Part shown: in pieces, positions 8,727 through 16,755 of the stretch | How the letters are laid out: each line of letters opens with the position of its first letter | Numbering within the stretch: the stretch's first letter is position 1 | NCBI GenBank assembly: GCA_001430745.1 | Contig: KQ482040.1 | Coordinates: 955,771-974,903 of the forward strand | DNA length: 19,133 nt | Reading direction: 5' to 3' | From: Auxenochlorella pyrenoidosa | Lineage: Eukaryota > Chlorophyta > Trebouxiophyceae > Chlorellales > Chlorellaceae | The notes under the pieces: generated by a model | The model's input: only the letters and a program-made list of their open reading frames with translations | What the model was told of the DNA's origin: nothing | The model's database searches: none | Program-made: the position numbers and the translations under genes

Positions 8727-11318
8727 ATGGCGGTCTCCTGCAGCCTTTCAGTCGCCTCCCCCGCTTGGCCCCGTGTCAGTGGTTTTGCGCGCCCTGCCGC
8801 CAGGCGGAGGGCGAGCGTGATCCGGCCCCGGGCAGCTGGCGCTGCAGAGGTAGGTATCAAAGGAACAGGTCACTTCTTGTCTGGCTTGTTTGTGGCGGCG
8901 CCCGCCCCGCCAGCGGCGGCAGCAGGGCTGCGGCGACGTGTGCGTGTTGGGGCGCAGCCCACAAACCACCAACCCTTTAACCCGTCTGTTGATGTCTGCA
9001 GACTGTCAGCGCTCCAGCTGGTGCCGGGCTTTCAGCGGTGCCGCCCGCCGTGCTGCCTGGCACCCCGGCACCCGGCGAGGCCTTCCCCTTCACGGCAGGC
9101 AAGCAAACACATCACCAGGTTTCCTGTGCATAACAGCATCCATGTCCCCCAACAGCTGTCTATCTTGACTTGCCTTGACTTGACTTGACTCGACTTGACT
9201 TGACTTACATGGGCGGATTAGGGGCCAGCTAGGCCCATACACGCATCTGTCTGATCCGACAGCCAGGCAGGTGCCCAGTCCCAAAGCTCTGCCCCCCAGC
9301 CCCCGTGCAGACGAGCTCATTGCGCTGGCACAGAGGGTGCATTTCCAAACGGACAATGGCGTGAGCGACCCCTCCGTGCTTGCGGACGACTTCCGCTTTG
9401 AGTTCCCAATCATCAAGCTCGACCGCCAGACCTACCTGAAGACGGTTGGCGGCTTCACCCTCAAGCAGGTGGGGTGGGGTCGGCCGCCTTGCCGTTGTTT
9501 ACAAATTGCAGTGAAGCAAAAAGAAATCAATCAAGGATGACGCATGCTTTTCTGCGTGCGTGCAGCTGCGCAGCTTACTGAGCTGCCCCGCCTGCATGCC
9601 ACCTGCAGGGCATTCCAAACCTGAGCTCCAACGCGTGGGGCTTCCAGGTGAGGCGCAGGGGCTGCACTGCGGCGTGTTACCTCTGCTGGAACTTGTCTGG
9701 GGCTTGTGTCGTAAGTTCCATTGCGGTTGGACAGGGTTCAAGCACAAGCAAGCCGTAACTCGTTGTAAACGCAGCAGTAGCACAAGCAAGCTGGACCTCA
9801 TAGCGTATGCAGCAGCAGGACGCTTTGGCCATTCAGCAGCGCACCCCCTCCCACCGCGTCTCGCCAAGCAACGCCATCGTGGCCAACCCCCCGCAGGTGG
9901 ACAAGTTTGAGCCCAACCGCGTGTGGTTCTTCATCCGCACGAGCGGCACCCACACCGGCGCCTTCAAGTTTGGCAGCGACACGTACGAGGCGACCGGCAA
10001 GACCATCCAGGGCCCACCGGAAGTGTGCAGCTACACCTTCAACAAGGCAAGGGGCCCGGGTGCCCCAGCGCCCGGCAGGAGGCGCCTGTCTGGGCTGCAG
10101 GGGCCGGTGCAGCCATGCCGTGTGTAGTTGTGCATCATATCCCCCCGGTCTGTCCTTCTGGCTCCCTTGCAGGAGGGCAAGGTGACGTCCTTCACTGGCG
10201 GGTGAGCTCTGCAGCTGCTCAAAAGGCAGCACCCTCGCGATTTGAGCACACTGGGCAGCACAGTGTGTGCCGCAGGGGGGTGACACGCCTGCCGCCGCCA
10301 ATGTCAGGCACCGCCCGAGCTCGATCTCTCGATCGGAGCCCGCTGCATATCTCTTTTTCGCTTAGAGACTTCAAAAATATTTTTTGGGGCGCGGGGGCTG
10401 CCCAGACAAGGCCAGGAGAGTCGCCGAGCAATCGGCTCTGGCTTGTGCGGAGCGCTGCGGCGCTGCACGGGGCAGAGTATATGCTATGTATTGTGGCAAT
10501 CGATTTGAGAATAGCGGGAGGGCTGATGGAGGGTCTGGTGTGCTGTGCCTGGCGGGCGCCGCCGCCGCCAGCAGCCCGGACTGCTTGACCTATGTTACTG
10601 CAAGGATACGGTGATCCGGGCTTTTCCAGATGCATCTGTCCTTCCAGAGATGAGGTGGAGCTTGACTGAAGCATGGTTCTCTCATAGGTAAAGGCTGTTG
10701 GCCAGCACCGCCTGCTGGTCCTAGTGCCGGCTAGCAGCGGCGGCGCCAACAGCCGGCGGCGGGTCCGAAGGAAACGGGCTGCCTTCACCCCATGACCCTC
10801 CCAATACCTGTCTAGTATGTATGGTAATGAAAATAGCAAAAAAAACAACAGTCAAACTGGAATGTTTGGATGGATAGCTGAGGGTCAAACCCTGGCTGTC
10901 GCCCCAAAACAGGGCACCTTTGCACCATGAAATTGGAGGTTTGCCCAAGCAAGAGAATTTGTGCCAGCCTGTCTGGAGGTCCCTTATGTCCCAAAGTACA
11001 AGCCTGCAAAGCGGCAAAAATTCTCTCGGCTGGGCACCAGGTCAATTAACCTCGACCATGCAAGTGTCGGCGGCGGCGCCACGTGTCACCCCCCTGGCGT
11101 GTGCCCTCCCTGACGCCTCTCATAGCGTGCCACCTCGTCGCCCCCCTGTGTCATGCAGGTATGTAATGGACAACCGAGTGGGCAACACCAACGGACTCGG
11201 CGCCGCATTCGGAATTCTGTCTGCAATTGGGGTCAAGGTCCCAACCCCGGGGTCCCTGGGCTGGAACATCGCCCTGGCGGTCAACCGCGTGCGGCAGATG
11301 TTCAGCAAGCAGGACTGA
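8727..11318 (+). CDS. Chloroplast-type NTF2/SnoaL-like conserved protein (7 exons, about 251 aa)
   Basis: Exons are 8727-8849, 9002-9098 (GC donor), 9311-9468, 9609-9647 (39-base microexon), 9897-10046 (GC donor), 10173-10201 and 11159-11318. Total is 251 residues. An alternative pair 9002-9118 and 9271-9468 uses a GT donor, also keeps frame and gives 271. The N-terminus (MAVSCSLSVASPAWPRVSGF, then RPAARRRASVIRPRAAGAAE) is a typical plastid transit peptide. The mature part reads DELIALAQRVHFQTDNG, PSVLADDFRFEFPII, DRQTYLKTVGGF, NRVWFFIRTSGTHTG, SYTFNKEGKVTSFTGGYVMD and ends in a hydrophobic/basic SLGWNIALAVNRVRQMFSKQ. The middle has the shape of an NTF2/SnoaL-like alpha+beta barrel, which can bind small molecules or act as a scaffold. 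Substrate and function are unknown, and the fold call is inferred from pattern only. TGTAA lies at 11619. Confidence 0.75.
9164..9207 (+). repeat. TTGAC pentanucleotide microsatellite
   Basis: An imperfect run of about eight TTGAC units, with TTGCC and TCGAC variants, lies inside intron 2 of the NTF2-like gene. Copy number is likely to vary between strains. It has no coding effect under either splice model. Confidence 0.85.
10047..10172 (+). other. GC-AG intron (NTF2-like gene intron 5)
   Basis: The exon ends with SYTFNK (AAG) and the intron starts GCAAGG and ends CTTGCAG. The next exon EGKVTSFTGG joins in phase 0. The first downstream GT (CGGGTGCC) is in phase 1 and would break the reading frame, so the GC donor is needed. 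Confidence 0.8.
10202..11158 (+). other. Long intron of the NTF2-like gene (957 bp)
   Basis: This is the longest intron in the window, two to nine times the others. It starts GTGAGC and ends TCATGCAG, and joins TGG to YVMDNR through a split Gly codon. It holds AT-rich patches (near 10370-10385 and 10810-10850) and a 209-codon open frame on the minus strand (10219-10848) with no recognisable domain. No transposon ends or target duplications were seen. Confidence 0.7.
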
Positions 11319-11400
11319 TGGCTGACCAGGTTCCCAGGCTGGAACATCGCCCTGGCTGTCAACCGCGTGCGGCAGATGTTCAGCAAGCAGGACTGATGGC
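11250..11400 (+). repeat. 78-bp tandem duplication of the 3' end of the NTF2-like coding region
   Basis: The block beginning CTGGAACATCGCCCTGGC at 11261 recurs at 11339, with period 78 (26 codons). Each copy ends FSKQD and TGA. Over the last 19 codons the copies differ by one base, a synonymous Ala change (GCG to GCT). The first stop (11316-11318) ends the protein, so the second copy lies in the 3' untranslated region. Because 78 is a multiple of three, loss of the first stop would extend the protein through a second tail. Confidence 0.9.
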
Positions 11401-11528
11401 AGACCGAATTTCCATGCAAGCCCCGTCCAGCCAGCCTCAAAGAAACTGTCAAAATGAATACTGCACTCTAGCCGAAGCAATATGGCCCTGCTCCTCATCT
11501 GCAAATATGCCAACTCCTGATCGCTGAT

Positions 11529-11533
11529 TTACA
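11529..11533 (-). terminator. TGTAA poly(A) motif of the flavodoxin-globin gene
   Basis: The plus strand reads TTACA. On the minus strand this is TGTAA, 124 bases past the stop codon at 11657. It lies upstream of the opposite gene's own signal (11619), so the two 3' untranslated regions should overlap by roughly 100-120 bases. Confidence 0.55.
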
Positions 11534-11618
11534 TCGAGAACGCAAGCTCGCAGGGAATTCATTTCATTTGATGTCATGTACCTCATCAGCCGCCTTGCGT
11601 TGTACTGCCGATGAACCT

Positions 11619-11623
11619 GTAAG
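11619..11623 (+). terminator. TGTAA poly(A) motif of the NTF2-like gene
   Basis: TGTAA lies 301 bases past the stop at 11318 and just before the stop codon of the convergent gene (11657). It is the first TGTAA after that stop. Confidence 0.5.
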
Positions 11624-11656
11624 CAAGGCTTTTGGTGGTCCCCAACTCCCCAGCCG

Positions 11657-13157
11657 TCATGCCCCAATCCGCCGCCGCTCCAGGGCAATGGTGTCAAGTG
11701 CGGCGTCAATCGTGTCCTGCAGATTCCAGCAGATCCGCGGCAGGTGTTTGCAACCAGTACCATGCACCAGGCATCCAGCGAGAGCAAGAGCCCGAATGGG
11801 CACATCGGCACCATCTGGCCACGGTCAGGAAGATGCACGCACAGCTGGGATGCCCTGCTCCGACATGCTGCCGGCCAGGTGCTGCGCCAGCGTGTCCAGG
11901 TGCGTGCTGTTGAGGCCCTTCTCCTCAATCAGCCTGGTGCAGAGGGCTGCTGGGTCAGGGCCGTGGTACGGAATGGGGCCGCCCAGGGCAGCGCACAGCC
12001 ACTGCCCCTGCAGGTAAGGACACAAAAGAGCGCGACGGGTGGGGCCGGGGCCATGCCATGCACACAAGGCGTCTGGCTTGCAACACACACGCATAGCGCT
12101 CCCCACCATCTGGGCCCGTGCCGCATCCTCCTGGGCTCCCTCCAGGAAACGCCGCACGCGCCAGTCTGCCTGCGCCTTGCACAACCAAGAATCGAAGATG
12201 GCGGCCAGGCCGTCCTGGCCGCCCAGGCGCTGGAACAACCCGGCCGGGACAGCCTGCACAGGGGGGCATGGCACGCGAGTCGAAGCTGCACGTGCAGCAG
12301 CTGGAGGCAAGGGGTTATTCCACCCCACAAAGAGCCCCGCTTGGCTTCCCTCCACATCTGTGGCGCATGCAGCGCCAGCACGGCAGGAGCACCTTGATGC
12401 CACCCTCATCAGACAGCGGCAGGGCCTTCTTCAGCGGCGGCCACAGCGAGGCCGCCCATGGTTCCAGCACCTGCAATTGGGCAGCACAGCTTCAGCTTGA
12501 AGAGGGAGTTTTACACACTGCATTAAGAAATTCGTCAATCGGCAGCTATGCATGAGCGCGGAGTCGGCAGCATGCCAGCCCACCTGCGCCATCTCCGCCT
12601 GGCGGCATTCTGCCATGGCCTGCGCCTCCGTGGCGCCTGCGGCAAGCAGGCGCTGACGCAGGGCCCGCGGCGGCTGCATGTGGGGGCTGGCCGAGTCGCC
12701 TACGCCCAGGATGGCAAAGCTCATGCCCTGGCAGCAGGTTAGAGGGACATGTGCAGGATCTCTTGAACACACAGGAGTTGCGGGCGTGCTGCGCACGGGT
12801 TCCACACACTCATGCGCCCCAGCTAGCTGTGTGCGGCATCACCTTGCAGGCGCCAGGGGTGTCCAGCCAGGCGGCAGCCTCGCGCTCTGCATCCACGCCG
12901 GGGCCAGCTGCGCAGAGGATCAGGGCCGCCTTGCAGCGCTGCGCCTCATTGAGTGGGGCTGGCCAGACGATGGGCAGGCCAGCCAGCTTGCTCTTGGCCT
13001 CGCCGTACAGGTAGTCTGCAACCTGGCACAGCTGGTCGCCATCTGGTCCGCTGTAAAGAATTGCAAGTCCGCTGCCGTTGCCGGTGTCACGAGCGGTCTT
13101 GGCAAACAGATCAGCCAACCGTATGCCTGCCGCCGGGGGCGCTGCAGCCACACGCAT
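11657..13157 (-). CDS. Flavodoxin-like domain fused to a truncated-haemoglobin-like domain (6 exons, about 302 aa)
   Basis: Exons are 13157-12843, 12727-12584, 12470-12393, 12253-12107, 12007-11843 and 11716-11657. Every intron is phase 0. Residues 30-175 resemble the flavodoxin-like FMN domain of diflavin reductases: LAILYSGPDGDQ (strand 1 and loop), AALILCAAGPG, GMSFAILGVGDSASPHM (canonical FAVLGLGDS region, 106-122) and VLEPWAASLWPPL. Residues 185-300 resemble a group-1-type truncated (2/2) haemoglobin: LFQRLGGQDGLAAIFDSWL, RRFLEG with Phe215 as CD1, ALGGPIPYHGPD, GLNSTHLDTLAQHL, and a helix DTIDAALDTIALERRR. The usual Thr/Ser-rich FMN phosphate loop is missing, B10 Tyr aligns with Leu203, and the proximal His F8 aligns with Cys251. 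Redox sensing or a structural role is speculation. No organelle presequence is visible if the ATG at 13157 is used. The frame is open upstream of it and a further 5' exon is possible. Confidence 0.8.
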
Positions 13158-13862
13158 GCTGGTCAAATCTGGATCAGCGCACTCCGGCTGCAGGGGGAAC
13201 CAAGGGTTGGAGTGGCAGGGGCCACATGAGGTGCTTGATGGATGGAGCCAGCACCAAACAGGGGCATGGACAGGCTCCTCTGTTTCTCTAGCTCAAATTT
13301 GCCACATTGCGCCACCCTCCACCCTCCCTTAAATGAGGGATGGAATGTCTTGCTGAGCAATTGCATGACTGATCCTGTAATGCTGAGTTGATGTCGATGT
13401 CAACAAGTGCGCAGGCGCTGTTGCCGGGCGGAGGCGCCGGCGCCCTTGAAGGCCAGCGGGTTGGAGGTTCTGTTTGGAGGTTCTGTTACTCCAAGCGCAC
13501 CCACATGGAGAGTCAAGCAGGCCAGCAAGTGCTGCTAAATTCTGCGGAGGGCCATTGCGCAACTGCTGTGGCGTCCGGCCGCAACGGCAGCCGATGACAG
13601 TGATGAACGACTATATTTCGTTCGAGGAGATAGCTAACGCAGCGGCAAGGGCCCTAGGTGTTGCAGTCCTGCGGCGCAGCGCAGCGGCTCGCGCTGCTCT
13701 GCTGGGCCTCACTTCGCTTCCATGTTACCAGCTCATGCACGCACTCTTGATGTCAGGTCAAATTTCAAATGGGTGCTGTTCACATGCCACACGTTGATGC
13801 CGCAGCAGTAACACGTCTGCCAGGGCAGGCGCAGCCCACAATACGGTCCGCCTGCCCAGCTT
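13158..13862. promoter_or_regulatory. Region between RAD1 and the flavodoxin-globin gene
   Basis: These 705 bases lie between the RAD1 stop and the downstream minus-strand start, so they should hold the RAD1 3' end and the promoter and leader of the fusion gene. A TATA-like AAATATAG occurs on the minus strand near 13611-13618. A perfect 13-bp direct repeat, TTGGAGGTTCTGT, stands at 13461 and 13474. A 5' coding exon of the fusion gene may lie here. The frame upstream of 13157 reads through SNPWFPLQPECADPDLTS without a clear start. I found no TGTAA for RAD1. Confidence 0.4.
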
Positions 13863-15703
13863 TCACACAGGCTCGTCCTCTGGGAAAGCCTGCTCTGCCG
13901 CCTCATCGTGTGGCATAATGACGAACTGCACCACACACGTCCGCTGCACGCCGCCCTGCAGGCAGGACAAGCGACTCGGCCGGTTGGCATTACGCGATAT
14001 GTTTCGCTGCAGCAGCGCCAGGCAGGGGCTGGACATCTGTGAGCATTCTGTGCTTGTGCGCCAGCAGCAGACTGCCACACACCTGCGAGCTGAAGGTCCC
14101 GAGCAAGGGGGGCACCTCCACAGGTGCCACCCCGCCGCCCGCTAGCGTCAGCATGTGCGTCACCTTGAGCACGCCTCGGCTGCTGATGCACACCTGCACC
14201 CAGAACCGGGCAGAAGCGAGGGTGCTGTGCCGCCGGCATCTTGTTTGATGCCACACCCCAGTATCCTCAACTATTCCACCCTATGGCGCACAAACCAATG
14301 TGCGTTGACCCTCCTGGCTCGACCTGCCAGCGCTGTACCGCGCCCCATCACCCGCCTTGGTGCTCCACGGCTCCTTCTGCGCCACGTTGGTGAAGGCGGC
14401 CTTGAGGTGCTTGTACTTGTAGCTGGCCCGCACCTCGTCCTCATGGCAGCTGAAGCCATCCAGCACGTGGGCTGGGAAGGAGATCTGCGTGGCAGGCAGG
14501 ACAACACGCACAAGGTTTCCCAGCACTGTTCAGGAGCAACCAACTTGTCTTGAGTCTGACCGAAGAAGCAAGAGCATACAAGAAGCCGGCTAACCGCATT
14601 GTGGGCTTCCTGCCTTTCACAAGAGAGCAACCCAGCATCGCCTGCCGGCCATTCTCACCTCCAGGCTATTCTGCTTGAGGCTCTGCAGAGAGAAGCGAGT
14701 GGGGTTGCGCCGCATCACGAACTCCACCTCCCCGCCCGTCCACTCCAAGTCTTCGATGGCCTCGCGCAGCAGCAGCCCTGTACACGCCACACCAGGCAGG
14801 CAGCCAGGCACGCAGAAGCAGGGGGGCAAGCAATCTGCGGGTCGACATACAGGTCGGCACTCTGCCCTGGCTGACTTGCTAGACGTCCCTCATCCTCGCC
14901 GCAGATGCTCTGCCTTGCCTGTGGAAAACACAGCACGCGCACCACCACCTGCCTGCCAAGCACCCACCCGACAGGATGACCTGGGAGCACTCGTCCTGCG
15001 GGTCCCACATCTCGTCCAGCACGCTCATGTCCTGCGCCGCCAGGGTGGCCACCTTTGCGTAGCTGCAGATGCACGTGCGCCCAGAGATGTCCTCTGTGGT
15101 GCTGAGGAGACGGTGGGGCAAGCGGTGCGCAGGTATTGGCCACGGCCTCCCGGGTCAAAAGGGAGACAAGACAGTGTCGGCACATATCCGCTCCCAGCAC
15201 CCACGTCCCGCAAATGCCCCAATCACGTGAGCAGCAGCGAGGAGTTGGGCCCGGGGTACTGCAAGTGCAGCTCCTGGGGCATCGATGAGGCGATCGTGGC
15301 GATCGACTCAAGCAGCACCGAGAGCGGCACAAAGATGGCCAGGGGCAAGGGCGAATGGAACTCAGAGAAGACCTGCGGGCGGCGGCAAGGAGCTTGCTGC
15401 TGTTCAGACGCTGCCGATGCGCCGGCGCAGGCTGGCTTTTGTGTATTGCAGCAGGGCTGTGAAGTGCTGCATCTCCCCGCCACGCAGCGCTTGGCAGGCA
15501 ACGGTGGCACCCTGCCCTGCACCCACCGAGGCACTGAGCGAAATGCCTGACTGCATGGCGTGTGCACCATCCAGAAAGCGCAGCTTGAGGCCCGTCGGGT
15601 CAAAAGTCAGGACACAGGGCAGCTTGAGGGTGGTGCGCACCGCCTGCAGCGCTACCACAAGGCCCTTGACGCTGGCAATAGTGGCCGATGCCTCGGCGGT
15701 CAT
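13863..15703 (-). CDS. RAD1: Cell-cycle checkpoint protein RAD1, 9-1-1 clamp subunit (7 exons, about 309 aa)
   Basis: Exons are 15703-15527, 15372-15227, 15101-14968, 14777-14659, 14484-14324, 14182-14083 and 13955-13863. They join in phase (0,2,1,0,2,0) to 309 residues, close to the roughly 280-300 usual for Rad1. The PCNA-like pattern is visible: LKLPCVLTFDPTGLKLRFLD, QSGISLSASVFSEFHSPLPL, PLSVLLESIATIA, SYAKVATLAAQDMSVLDEMW, LLREAIEDLEWTGGEVEFVM, then FSCHEDEVRASYKYKHLKAA, GVLKVTHMLTLAGG, and TCVVQFVIMPHDEAAEQAF with an acidic C-terminal end. RAD1 forms a ring with RAD9 and HUS1 that is loaded at damaged DNA and activates the ATR checkpoint. The fifth intron is the only uncertain one. An alternative (exon end 14352, acceptor before 14174) shortens the loop by 18 residues. 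The ATG at 15703 is followed directly by conserved sequence. Confidence 0.88.
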
Positions 15704-16755
15704 GCTGCGCTTGACTCAAAAGTGCAAGACTTGCTGCCGCACCTGCAGCAATCGTGGGCTGGGCAGGAGTGTCGAGCCGCAACAAGGGAGCAGTAGACAG
15801 CAAACTGCTCTTGCGTTGCCAGTCAAAAGCCACTGCCGCTCACCGCTGGTTGCCCTGCAAGTAGGCTCGCGGCTCTCCCGATCACCTGCGAGCACCTTTG
15901 CTTCACCTACAGAGTGCCCGATGATGCGTGCTTGAGAGGGCTGGGCTGGCCAGGGCAAGTTTCGAACCGAAGGCGGAGGTCTTGAGTTCTGTGGGCAGAC
16001 AGCACGCACAGATGGAGTGAGCGGGTGATGCGCATGTGACAGGCTCCCGATCAGGACTTCAGGGCACCCCTGCCAGGACGCTGCGGACGCTTTGCGGCGT
16101 TGCGAGTGTGATTCCAAGTAATTCACAATGCAGCCGTGTGTTGATGGGACGGTTCTGTTCACAGCTTGAATCCAAACCCACATTGCATTCCAACCACAGT
16201 GAGCAAGCCCCTGATCTGCTCGACTCGGTGCCAGTTCCGTCACACCGTGAGACTCTGCCGACCGCACAACACAAGCGCTCATTGGGTGATGCCAAAGGGG
16301 CATGTTCTTCCAAGTCCAAACACGTTGTGTGCATTGATGATCACTTTTCGTACGCAAACATTTCTTCATCTCCCTTGCTTGCGCCTATGCCGATGCCGCC
16401 AGCAGGCCCGACGGCGGCCGCCCCTGGGCTCCCTGATCCCCCCGTTCCTGGTCTTTTCTGGTACCCAGATCGCCTGCTGACTGGATTTCGTGGCATGATG
16501 AGAACAAGAAGCGGGAATTCCTCTCCATTCTCACTGGTGCTGTGCCGGCACAGCAGGCATCTGCAAGGCACAAATTCACTCGTTATCGTCGCTTCTCGCT
16601 AGCCGTGGCGTGCTCTTCTCTCCATCCGTCAGCCACTGGCCAGCCGCAGGGCCTAGCAGCAAGGGGGTGCCGCTGCTCAGCGCTTCCTGGCCCTTCCAGT
16701 TGTTGAAAAACCTAAAAAGAGTCGCGAGAAGTCTGGAGGGCGACACCCCTGCGTC
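15704..16755. promoter_or_regulatory. Divergent intergenic region, RAD1 and VIP1 genes
   Basis: About 1.05 kb separates the RAD1 and VIP1 start codons, which face away from each other. I see no domain-bearing exon. Base composition in the middle (16080-16380) is less GC-rich than the genes. A short minus-strand frame, starting MPRNPVSRRSGYQKRP at about 16496 and ending MFAYEK at 16341, is the only candidate small gene. The promoters of both flanking genes should be here, but no clear TATA box was identified. Confidence 0.45.

Noticed and set aside
11449..11928. 159-residue minus-strand frame over the end of the fusion gene
   Set aside because: It is out of frame with the globin exons, which splice cleanly to a conserved final helix and a stop at 11657.
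12044..12409. Reading the globin part as one unspliced 194-residue frame (12409-11825)
   Set aside because: It retains three introns with good GT/AG borders as coding sequence. Removing them restores the globin spacing, the final helix and the link to the flavodoxin-like half.
13594..13797. Plus-strand frame MTVMNDYISFEEIANAAARA... between RAD1 and the fusion gene
   Set aside because: It has a helical look and a fair start, but it has no family match, no TGTAA downstream, and it would sit in the promoter and 3' end of two minus-strand genes. Not enough to call.
15940..16010. GTTTCGAACC resembling a tRNA T-arm
   Set aside because: Neither strand gives an acceptor stem, D-arm or anticodon arm at the right spacing.
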